Below are positions 1 through 6,273 of a stretch of DNA of 7,535 bases, in pieces; positions within the stretch are counted from its first letter, which is position 1, and every line of letters begins with the position of its first letter. A program made the position numbers and the translations under genes. The notes beneath the pieces were generated by a model. That model was not told the origin of the DNA. It ran no database searches and saw only the letters and a list, made by a program, of their open reading frames with translations. Origin of the DNA: Planctomycetota bacterium (GTDB lineage Bacteria > Planctomycetota > Planctomycetia > Planctomycetales > Planctomycetaceae); NCBI GenBank assembly GCA_023429275.1, contig JAEYWB010000896.1, forward strand, positions 1 through 7,535, read 5' to 3'.

Positions 1-317
1 GGGCAGACATGACGAGGAATCGCGCAGCCCGAAACGGGTCCGCGCAGCGCCATGGTCGCCTCTCCCGAACGGGAACTTTGACGACGCCAGACGCAGCATC
101 CGCGCAGGCTTCCCTGGCCGGCAATGCACCGGAAGCCTGCGGATCACGGAGCCGTCGCCGAAGCGGCGGTCCGATAGTTCCGCTCTCGCTCAACCTCCAG
201 GAAGGGGCGGAGAGCTGGCCGCACCCCTCAACGGCTTCCTGCCGAAGACCGGACTGCACGTCCAATGCCACGCGGCCCGCAGGATATCTCCGCTCGCACG
301 GAGCTCCGGCGATCCCG
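1..317. other. Non-coding flank downstream of the regulator gene
   Basis: I see no supportable gene here. The plus-strand frame stays open across it, but its predicted protein is compositionally biased (R, P, S, G), matches no family I recognise, and continues as an antisense frame through the regulator gene. The stretch does contain small secondary structures: CCCG-AAA-CGGG at 28-38, TCCC-GAAC-GGGA at 63-74, an 11-bp hairpin at 103-141 (listed separately) and CTCCG-loop-CGGAG at 288-303, just beyond the regulator's stop codon. The heptamer CGCGCAG occurs at 21, 41 and 101. The hairpins might help end the minus-strand transcript, but none is followed by a U-tract. Confidence 0.55.
103..141. 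other. Hairpin with 11-bp perfect stem
   Basis: The arms at 103-113 (CGCAGGCTTCC) and 131-141 (GGAAGCCTGCG) are perfectly complementary around a 17-base loop. The structure lies about 175 bases past the stop of the minus-strand GntR gene. It could form in that gene's 3' transcript and act as an RNA end-stabiliser or a factor-dependent stop. No run of T (or of A on the other strand) follows it, so it is not a textbook intrinsic terminator. The role is unknown. Confidence 0.4.
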
Positions 318-968
318 CTAGTCGATCTTTTCCTTCAGGACTCGCATCGCCTCCTCGAGCGTCCCCTCACGGAAGACCTTCACGAGGCCCGCGTGTTCTT
401 CGTAGATCTCCATCGGGTCGGAGCATCGCCGCTGGGCGCGGCGGAAGTGAGACCGGATCCGCCCGGCCAGGGTGTCCCAGATCGAAATGAGATCGGGTTG
501 CCCGGCGCGGTCGAGCAGGAACCGGTGAAAGGCAATGTCCAGCTCCGCCAGGGCGTGAAAGTCCCCCTTCTGGCAGGCCGGGCGCATCTGGGCGACAATT
601 TCTTCCCAGCGGCGGAAGTCTTCCTCTGTCAGCTCGTCGAACACGAGCTGCAGGGCATGTGTCTCGATCGACCGACGGATCGGAACGATCAGCCGGCGGA
701 TGGTCTTGGGAGCCTCGGGAGCCACGACTGCACCACAGTTGAGCCGAGTGTGCAGCAGGCCCTGCTGGGTCAGCCGCTGCACCGCCTCGCGGACGAGCCC
801 GCGGCCGACGCCGAATCGCTTCGCCAATTCCGCCTCCGTGACCCGCAGCCCCTCGGGCATGCGGCCCGACAGGATGTCCCGCCGCAGCTCGGCCACGATC
901 TCGGCCGAACCGGCGGTGGCTGTGCCGCGGGAAGTTCCAGAAGGAGGCGAGGAGTTTCGACCAGCCAT
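318..968 (-). CDS. GntR family transcription regulator, FCD (FadR-like) subfamily
   Basis: A 216-residue DNA-binding regulator. Residues about 22-85 form the GntR winged helix-turn-helix: a helix through VAELRRDILSG, then TEAELAKRFGVGRGLVREAV with the conserved VREA recognition-helix segment, then the wing ending at residue 83. Residues about 92-216 are the all-helical FCD effector domain. It keeps D144, H148 (DIAFH) and H192 (EEH) of the usual Asp/His metal site, but the last histidine, expected near residue 214, is replaced (LKEKID, then stop). FCD proteins usually sense small carboxylic acids or related metabolites and repress neighbouring catabolic genes. The ATG at 968 is the only reasonable start: the frame closes a few codons upstream and the helix-turn-helix begins about 20 residues in. 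No clear Shine-Dalgarno sequence is visible. The gene diverges from the plus-strand cluster, with GntR-type operators between them, so control of itself and of that cluster is a fair inference. The ligand is unknown. Family call is firm. Confidence 0.93.
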   Translation of the reverse strand: MAGRNSSPPSGTSRGTATAGSAEIVAELRRDILSGRMPEGLRVTEAELAKRFGVGRGLVREAVQRLTQQGLLHTRLNCGAVVAPEAPKTIRRLIVPIRRSIETHALQLVFDELTEEDFRRWEEIVAQMRPACQKGDFHALAELDIAFHRFLLDRAGQPDLISIWDTLAGRIRSHFRRAQRRCSDPMEIYEEHAGLVKVFREGTLEEAMRVLKEKID

Positions 969-1112
969 AATGACTCGCGAGGCGAGAACCCGGCCTCAAC
1001 AGATTCGAACAGAGGGCCTCGGAACCGGCACGAAAAAGAAGACGCGCCGACGGAAGACGCTCTGGACCAGCTGAGGGAAAGGGCTTCGAAGTGCCGCGAA
1101 TGCGACGATCCT

Positions 1113-1141
1113 CTTGTACACAATGTGTTTCAGATTGTCTA
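1113..1141 (-). promoter_or_regulatory. Possible promoter for the GntR gene
   Basis: Read on the minus strand, TAGACA (plus positions 1141-1136, 5 of 6 to TTGACA) is followed after 17 bases by TACAAG (1118-1113, 4 of 6 to TATAAT). This would start transcription near 1105 and give a leader of roughly 137 bases before the ATG at 968. Both hexamers lie inside the first two operator-like palindromes, which would make the regulator autoregulated. The palindromes themselves create promoter-like hexamers on both strands, so this assignment is less secure than the plus-strand promoters. Confidence 0.35.
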
Positions 1142-1145
1142 CAAT
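1117..1145 (+). promoter_or_regulatory. Upstream copy of tandem promoter (P1)
   Basis: TACACA (1117-1122, 4 of 6 to TTGACA), a 17-base spacer and TACAAT (1140-1145, 5 of 6 to TATAAT). It is the degenerate upstream copy of the better promoter 56 bases downstream. The -35 lies in the first operator palindrome and the -10 in the second. Its -35 is poor, so it may be weak or only serve as an extra operator pair. Confidence 0.4.
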
Positions 1146-1172
1146 CCGGCCGGCGGTTTTTCTTTGCGATCG

Positions 1173-1201
1173 TGGACAATGGGATTCGGATTGTCTACAA
1201 T
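1173..1201 (+). promoter_or_regulatory. Main promoter of the plus-strand cluster (P2)
   Basis: TGGACA (1173-1178, 5 of 6 to TTGACA), a 17-base spacer and TACAAT (1196-1201, 5 of 6 to TATAAT) make a good sigma70-type promoter. It would start near 1208 and give a leader of about 60 bases before the ATG at 1270. The third operator-like site covers the -35 and the fourth covers the -10, so a bound GntR protein would block polymerase directly. This also argues that the coding region cannot begin at the earlier in-frame ATG at 1114. Confidence 0.62.
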
Positions 1202-1269
1202 CCGCCCCTGTCTCGAAGCTCGCCTCCGCGGCCGGCCGCCAATGTCCGGCCCTGTTCTGTGAGCGGTTG

Positions 1270-4200
1270 ATGCCAGTGGCTTCCCGATCTCCCGGATTGC
1301 TCGACAGGTCGCCGCTCGTTCTGTTTTTTCTGGTCTGTGTCGCTGTTCTGGGTGGCGCGGTTCCGTCTGTCGGGGCCGATGACGCCGGGCATGAGTTCTT
1401 TGAGAAAGAGGTCCGGCCGCTCCTCGTCGAGAACTGTGGGAAGTGTCACGGTGCGACGAAGCAGTGGGCTGATCTCCGGCTTGACTCGCGGGAGGCGCTC
1501 CTCAAGGGGGGCGAGAACGGACCGGCGATCGTTCCCGGAAAGCCGGACGAGAGCCGGCTGATCCAGGCGGTTCGGTACCAGGGGGAGACGCAGATGCCCC
1601 CCGACGCGCCGTTGACCCCCGCGCAGGTCGCGACTCTTGAACGCTGGGTCCGTCTCGGCGCTCCCTGGCCCGTCACGGCCGGCTCCCCTTCCTCCGGGTC
1701 GAAATGGCGCGATCACTGGGCGTTCCATCCGGTTGCCCGGGTCGAGCCCCCTGCTGGCGGCGACGCCTTGTCTGTTGCGACTCCCGTCGATGCGTTCATC
1801 CAGCAGAAGCTTGCGGGTGTCGGGCTCCCTTCCTCCCCGCCCGCGGACCGACGGACGCTCATTCGTCGGGTCACCTATGACTTGACGGGACTCCCGCCGA
1901 CTCCGGAAGAGGTCGAAGCCTTCGTCGCCAGTTCTGATTCCGATGCTTATCGAAAGCTCGTCGACCGGCTGCTCGACTCCCCGCAGTACGGTGAGCATTG
2001 GGCGAGGCACTGGCTCGATGTCGCCCGCTACTCCGACACGAAGGGGTACGTCTACGCCCGCGAAGAACGCTTCTGGGTTCACGCGCCGGCCTATCGCGAC
2101 TGGGTGGTCGCGGCCCTGAACCGCGATCTCCCGTACGACCAGTTCCTTCTGCTTCAGCTTGCCGCCGACCAGGTCGCCCCGGATGACCCGGCGAGCGCCG
2201 CGGCGATGGGCTTTCTCACGCTCGGCCGCCGGTTCCTCGGCGTCACCCACGACATCATCGACGACCGGATCGACGTCGTGACCCGCGGCACGATGGGGCT
2301 GACCGTCGCGTGTGCCCGCTGCCACGACCACAAGTACGATCCGATCCCGACCGCCGACTACTACTCGCTGTACGGCGTCTTCCTGAACTCGACGGAACAG
2401 CTCACCCCCGTCGCGAGCCCTCCCGGGACGAAGGATGAGGCCTATGCCGCCTTCGAGAAGGAGCTGACTTCGCGGCAGCAGAAGCTCCGCGACACGACCG
2501 CGACGCGGCACAAGGAGGCGGCCGATCGCGTCCGCAGCCGGATCACCGACTACCTTGTTGCCCAGACGGAGCTCGACAAGTATCCGGAAGAGGGTTTTGA
2601 CCAGATCCTCGCGGCGACCGACATCATTCCGACGTTCGTCCGCCGCTGGGAGGCCTATCTCGCCGCGAAGAGCCGGGCGACCGACCCGGTCTTCGGTCCC
2701 TGGCAGCGACTCGCCTCACTCCCCGGGGAGTTTGCCGCCGGAGCCCCCGCAGTCATCCAGGAAATCACCTCCCCTGGCGGACCCGCGGTCAATGCCCGGG
2801 TCGCGGCGGCCCTGACCCCGCCTCCCGCCTCAATGCGGGAAGTCGCCGAGCGTTACGGAAAGCTCCTCGCGCAGGTCGAGGCGGAATGGAAAGCGGCCTG
2901 CGAGGTGGCGACGAAGGAGATGAAACCCGTCCCGGCCGCGCTTCCCGACCCGGCCGCCGAAGAGCTGCGGCAGGTGATGTACGCCCCCGGCTCTCCCTGT
3001 CTTGTTCCGGACGAGGCGGTTGTCTCGACAGAAGGGTACTTCAGCTCCGACGTCTGTACCGAGCTCTGGAAGCTCCAGGGAGAGGTCGATCGCTGGCTGA
3101 ACCAGTCGCCGCTGGCGCCGGCTCACGCCGTCCGTCTTGTCGACCGCGCCCAGATCCGCCCCGCCCGCGTCTTCCGCCGGGGGAATCCGAAGACCCGCGG
3201 CGGCGAGGTCGAGAGGCACTTCCTCTCCGTGATCGCCGGACCGGATCCGAAGCCGTTTCAGCACGGAAGCGGCCGGCTCGAGCTCGCTCGGGCGATCGTC
3301 GATCCGGCCAATCCGCTCACGGCCCGCGTCTGGGTGAACCGTCTCTGGCAGCATCATTTCGGAACCGGCCTCGTCAACACCCCGAGCGACTTCGGCATCC
3401 GCGCGGAGAACCCGAGCCATCCCGAACTCCTCGACTGGCTGGCCCGCCAACTGGTCGAGAACGGCTGGAGCACCAAGCACATTCACCGGCTGATCGTCCT
3501 GTCGAATGCGTACCGGCAGCGGTCGGACGCACCGGTTGATTCCGCGGTCCGGGCGAAGGCGATGCAGCTCGATCCCGGGAACCGCCTCCTGTGGCGGATG
3601 AACCCGCGGCGACTGACATTTGAGGAGTTCCGCGACACGGCCCTCTCGGTCTCCGGCCGGCTGGACCTGCGGGCGGGGGGCCGCGCGGCGGACCTCTTCG
3701 CGGGGGATGGCCTCGCGAACCGGCGACGGACTCTTTACGGCCTCGTCGACCGCCAGTTCCTGCCGTCGGTCCTGCGGGTCTTCGACTTTGCAAATCCCGA
3801 TCTCCACACGCCGCAGCGGAGCGAGACGACCGTTCCGCAGCAGGCCCTGTTCGCGATGAATCATCCGTTCGTCGCCGAACACGCCAGGTCCGTCGTCGCT
3901 CGCGTGAAGTCTTCGGGGGAGAAGAGCCCTTCGGAGACGATCCGCGGTATCTACCGCCTGGCATTCCAGCGCGAGCCGACGCCGTCGCAGCTGACCCGGG
4001 GTCTCGCGTTTCTCGACTCGGCCGTGGCCGAACCCGATTCGAAACCCCGGCCGGAGTCGCTCGCGTGGCAATACGGCTACGGCGAGCTCGACGAGACGAG
4101 CAAGACGCTGAAAGGCTTCGCGAAGCTCCCCCACTTCACCGGAACCGCCTGGCAGGGGGCCGCAGAGTGGCCGGGAGGTGGTCTGGGATGGCTGCAGCTG

Positions 4201-4671
4201 ACCGACGAGGGAGGACACACCGGAGACGACCTGAAGCACTCCGTCGTCCGCCGCTGGACCGCCCCTCGGAGTGGTGTCTTCTCGGTCGCTTCCACCGCGA
4301 TCCATGAGCCGGCCGTCGGCGACGGGGTCCGCTGCTACATCGTCGCGAGCCGGGGAGGGCTCCTGAAGTCGGCGACCGTGTTCAACCGCAAGGAGGAGAT
4401 GAACGTCGAGTCGATCCCCTTCGAGGCGGGGGACACGCTCGACTTCGTCGTCGACCTCAACGCCAACCTCAACAGCGAGCAGCATCTTTGGGCGCCGGTG
4501 GTCCGGGAGGTGTCGATGCCGACATCGGCGGGGGTACCTGACGAAGCGGCCCGCCCCGTCCTCTGGGATGCCCGCCGCGACTTCAGCGGTCCACCCCCCG
4601 TGCGGCTGACCCGAATGGAGCAGCTCGCCCAGGTGCTGATCGTTTCCAATGAGTTTTTGTTTGTGGATTGA
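1270..4671 (+). CDS. Exported planctomycete cytochrome c / DUF1549 / DUF1553 protein
   Basis: A 1133-residue secreted protein. Residues 1-36 are a Sec signal peptide (hydrophobic core about 15-31, likely cleavage after VGA at 34-36). Residues about 42-125 are the planctomycete cytochrome c domain, with the heme motif CGKCH at 56-60 and a candidate axial Met at 109 (QMPPD). Residues about 173-380 are DUF1549, with a second CxxCH, CARCHDHKYDP, from 348. A helical linker follows to about 625, then DUF1553 from about 625 to the end (RRGNP near 636, WVNRLWQHHFG from 688, closing SNEFLFVD). Residues about 930-1080 look like a separate beta-rich domain set inside DUF1553 before its last segment. The biochemical role of this family is not established; redox-linked breakdown of polymers at the cell surface has been supposed. 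I start at the ATG at 1270 because it gives a clean signal peptide and lies behind the promoter; TTG at 1267 is the alternative. No Shine-Dalgarno is clear. The DUF1501 gene follows after 13 bases, so the two are probably cotranscribed. Confidence 0.93.
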   Translation: MPVASRSPGLLDRSPLVLFFLVCVAVLGGAVPSVGADDAGHEFFEKEVRPLLVENCGKCHGATKQWADLRLDSREALLKGGENGPAIVPGKPDESRLIQAVRYQGETQMPPDAPLTPAQVATLERWVRLGAPWPVTAGSPSSGSKWRDHWAFHPVARVEPPAGGDALSVATPVDAFIQQKLAGVGLPSSPPADRRTLIRRVTYDLTGLPPTPEEVEAFVASSDSDAYRKLVDRLLDSPQYGEHWARHWLDVARYSDTKGYVYAREERFWVHAPAYRDWVVAALNRDLPYDQFLLLQLAADQVAPDDPASAAAMGFLTLGRRFLGVTHDIIDDRIDVVTRGTMGLTVACARCHDHKYDPIPTADYYSLYGVFLNSTEQLTPVASPPGTKDEAYAAFEKELTSRQQKLRDTTATRHKEAADRVRSRITDYLVAQTELDKYPEEGFDQILAATDIIPTFVRRWEAYLAAKSRATDPVFGPWQRLASLPGEFAAGAPAVIQEITSPGGPAVNARVAAALTPPPASMREVAERYGKLLAQVEAEWKAACEVATKEMKPVPAALPDPAAEELRQVMYAPGSPCLVPDEAVVSTEGYFSSDVCTELWKLQGEVDRWLNQSPLAPAHAVRLVDRAQIRPARVFRRGNPKTRGGEVERHFLSVIAGPDPKPFQHGSGRLELARAIVDPANPLTARVWVNRLWQHHFGTGLVNTPSDFGIRAENPSHPELLDWLARQLVENGWSTKHIHRLIVLSNAYRQRSDAPVDSAVRAKAMQLDPGNRLLWRMNPRRLTFEEFRDTALSVSGRLDLRAGGRAADLFAGDGLANRRRTLYGLVDRQFLPSVLRVFDFANPDLHTPQRSETTVPQQALFAMNHPFVAEHARSVVARVKSSGEKSPSETIRGIYRLAFQREPTPSQLTRGLAFLDSAVAEPDSKPRPESLAWQYGYGELDETSKTLKGFAKLPHFTGTAWQGAAEWPGGGLGWLQLTDEGGHTGDDLKHSVVRRWTAPRSGVFSVASTAIHEPAVGDGVRCYIVASRGGLLKSATVFNRKEEMNVESIPFEAGDTLDFVVDLNANLNSEQHLWAPVVREVSMPTSAGVPDEAARPVLWDARRDFSGPPPVRLTRMEQLAQVLIVSNEFLFVD

Positions 4672-4684
4672 GGACTAACGGCCC

Positions 4685-6085
4685 ATGAGTTCGAATCCTC
4701 TCGCGGCGATGTCACGCCGCTCGCTCCTCCAGCGATCCGGGATGGGGCTCGGTGCGCTCGGGCTGGCGGGGCTTCTCGCCGATGACAACGCCCTGCAGGC
4801 CGCAACCGTGCCCGAAGGGGGCGTCGGCCTTCGGCAGCCGCTCTACGGGGCGAAGGTCAAGCGGGTCATTCACTTCTTCTGCAATGGCGGGCCGTCCCAC
4901 GTCGACACGTTCGACCCGAAGCCCGCCCTGCAGCAGCACGCGGGGAAGCCGGTCCCGACGACGCTGACGACCGAGCGCAAGACCGGCGGCGCTCTGCCGT
5001 CGGCCTTCAAGTTCGACAGATATGGAGAGAGCGGCCTCGAGGTGAGCGAGATCTTCTCGCGGACCGCCCAGCATGCCGACGACATCGCCGTCATCCGCTC
5101 GATGTACGCGCACGTGCCGAATCACGAGCCGTCGCTGATGCTCATGAACTGCGGCGATTCCGCCCAGCCGCGGCCGAGCGTCGGGGCGTGGGTCCTCTAC
5201 GGCCTCGGGGCAGAGAACCGGAACCTCCCGGGCTTTATCGCCATGTGTCCCGGCGGGATGCCGATCAAGGACTCCGAGAACTGGCAGTCGGGTTTTCTGC
5301 CGGGTGTCTACCAGGGGACGTTCCTCGACCCGCAGCACCGGCAGGTCGAGAAGCTCATCGAGAACATCCGCAGCCCGCACGCCTCCCCCGGGGTCCAGCG
5401 ACGCCAGCTCGACCTGCTCAAGGCGTTCAACGAGGAGCATCGCGACAGCCGGATCGATCCGCGGCTCGAGGCCCGGATCCAGTCGTTCGAGCTCGCCTTC
5501 CGGATGCAGGCCGAAGCGGCCGAGGCGTTCGACATCTCCCGCGAGCCGCAGCACATCCAGGAGCTCTACGGCACGCATGTCCACGGCCGGCAGACCCTCA
5601 TGGCCCGCCGGCTCCTCGAACGGGGCGTGCGGTACATCCAGCTCTGGCATGGAGCGGGGCAGCCCTGGGATAACCATTCCGATATCGCCAATGCCCATCG
5701 GAAGCTGGCGGGCGAGCTCGACCAGCCGATCTCCGCGCTGATGGCGGACCTCAAGCAGCGGGGGATGTTCGACGACACCCTCATCCTCTGGGGGGGCGAG
5801 TTCGGCCGGACGCCGACCCCCGAAGGGGGGAGCGGCCGCGACCACAACCACTACGGATTCAGCGTCTGGCTCGCCGGAGGCGGGATCAAGGGCGGGACCA
5901 CTTATGGCGCGACCGACGACTTCGGCTTCAAGGCGGTCGACAAGCCGACGAGTGTCCACGACCTGCACGCCACGATCCTGCACCTGCTCGGCTTCGACCA
6001 CGAGAAACTGACCTACCGCTACGCCGGTCGGGATTTCCGATTGACCGACGTCCACGGGCATGTGCTCAAGGACATCCTCGCATAG
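4685..6085 (+). CDS. Tat-exported DUF1501 protein (alkaline phosphatase/sulfatase-like fold)
   Basis: A 466-residue protein of the DUF1501 family, full length for the family. The N-terminus is a twin-arginine signal: SRRSLLQ at 10-16, then a Gly/Ala/Leu core through about residue 32. Conserved landmarks follow in order: FCNGGPSHVDTFDPKP at 65-80, WHGAGQPWDNHSD from about 321 (H322, D329, H331), WGGEFGRTP from 369 and GRDHNHYG at 384-391. These Asp/His/Glu-rich segments match the metal-site arrangement of the alkaline phosphatase/sulfatase superfamily to which DUF1501 is related, but no substrate is known. It is almost always found beside a DUF1549/DUF1553 protein, as here. The partner uses a Sec-type signal while this one uses Tat, implying it folds, perhaps with metal, before export. 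GAGG at 4670-4673, overlapping the upstream stop codon, may serve as a distant ribosome binding site. A second ATG at residue 9 would leave almost no n-region, so 4685 is preferred. Confidence 0.93.
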   Translation: MSSNPLAAMSRRSLLQRSGMGLGALGLAGLLADDNALQAATVPEGGVGLRQPLYGAKVKRVIHFFCNGGPSHVDTFDPKPALQQHAGKPVPTTLTTERKTGGALPSAFKFDRYGESGLEVSEIFSRTAQHADDIAVIRSMYAHVPNHEPSLMLMNCGDSAQPRPSVGAWVLYGLGAENRNLPGFIAMCPGGMPIKDSENWQSGFLPGVYQGTFLDPQHRQVEKLIENIRSPHASPGVQRRQLDLLKAFNEEHRDSRIDPRLEARIQSFELAFRMQAEAAEAFDISREPQHIQELYGTHVHGRQTLMARRLLERGVRYIQLWHGAGQPWDNHSDIANAHRKLAGELDQPISALMADLKQRGMFDDTLILWGGEFGRTPTPEGGSGRDHNHYGFSVWLAGGGIKGGTTYGATDDFGFKAVDKPTSVHDLHATILHLLGFDHEKLTYRYAGRDFRLTDVHGHVLKDILA

Positions 6086-6114
6086 GCAGCCATGTTTTCT
6101 GCAAGAGGAGATCA

Positions 6115-6205
6115 ACCACCAAGACACGAAGACACCAAGAAGAGAGGAACAGACCAGGCGAGACTCTTGTGCTGTCTTTCCTTCGTGTCTTTGTGTCTTG
6201 GTGGT
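6115..6205. repeat. Long imperfect inverted repeat between DUF1501 and deacylase genes
   Basis: Arms at 6115-6139 and 6181-6205 pair over 25 bases with two mismatches, one of which (6128 with 6192) would be a G-U pair in RNA. The loop is 41 bases (6140-6180). The left arm has an internal tandem pattern, ACCACC-AAGACAC-G-AAGACAC-C-AAG. GAGGAG-like and CTCTTC-like sequence outside the arms extends the symmetry weakly. From memory, similar AAGACAC-rich inverted repeats recur between genes in planctomycetes and some other phyla; I could not check this. It starts 29 bases after the DUF1501 stop. Possible roles are transcript 3'-end protection, a bidirectional stop or a small mobile palindromic element. 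Confidence 0.8.
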
Positions 6206-6227
6206 GAATCCTCTTCACCCAATTTTC
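6203..6227 (+). terminator. Weak intrinsic terminator-like hairpin after DUF1501
   Basis: GGTGAA (6203-6208), a 5-base loop and TTCACC (6214-6219) are followed by CAATTTTCC. The stem is short and the T-run has only four bases. Its left arm shares three bases with the right arm of the larger inverted repeat, so the two structures would compete. It could partly separate the DUF1501 gene from the deacylase gene. Confidence 0.35.
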
Positions 6228-6273
6228 CTCGGCACGAACCAAAGCCGAGATCGCCATCCTGTTGACTCTCCCA

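Larger units (their letters stand above)
1114..1204. promoter_or_regulatory. Cluster of four GntR-type operator palindromes
   Basis: Four sites of the form TTGT-nn-ACAA lie between the divergent genes: TTGTACACAA at 1114-1123, TTGTCTACAA at 1135-1144, TCGTGGACAA (one mismatch) at 1170-1179 and TTGTCTACAA at 1191-1200. The last extends to a perfect 8-bp-arm palindrome, CGGATTGT-CT-ACAATCCG, at 1187-1204. Centre-to-centre spacings are 21, 35 and 21 bases, so each pair is two helical turns apart. The core GT-nn-AC is what GntR-family proteins of the FadR group are known to bind. The divergent regulator gene at 318-968 is the obvious candidate to bind here (inference). I found no further copy of the motif elsewhere in the window. 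Confidence 0.72.

Noticed and set aside
1..53. Minus-strand ATG at 53-51 with a GGGAGAGG-like sequence upstream, possible start of a gene leaving the window
   Set aside because: Only 17 codons are visible, their third positions are less GC-rich than in the real genes, and no family signature can be read.
9..1262. 417-codon plus-strand open frame over the left flank and the regulator
   Set aside because: It is antisense to a clear GntR gene, has biased low-information composition, and matches no family I know. High GC makes such frames common.
1114..1269. Longer N-terminus for the cytochrome c/DUF1549/DUF1553 protein starting at ATG 1114
   Set aside because: It would place the operators and the -35/-10 hexamers inside the coding region and bury the signal peptide 52 residues in. 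The extra residues look non-coding.
2830..4485. 551-codon minus-strand frame opposite DUF1553
   Set aside because: It is a mirror frame of a well-conserved gene, with charged, repetitive composition and no recognisable domain.
4712..6127. 471-codon minus-strand frame opposite DUF1501
   Set aside because: It is a shadow frame of the conserved gene on the plus strand, with no independent support.
6115..6205. CRISPR repeat-spacer array
   Set aside because: There are only two arms, in inverted rather than direct orientation, with no third unit and no cas genes.
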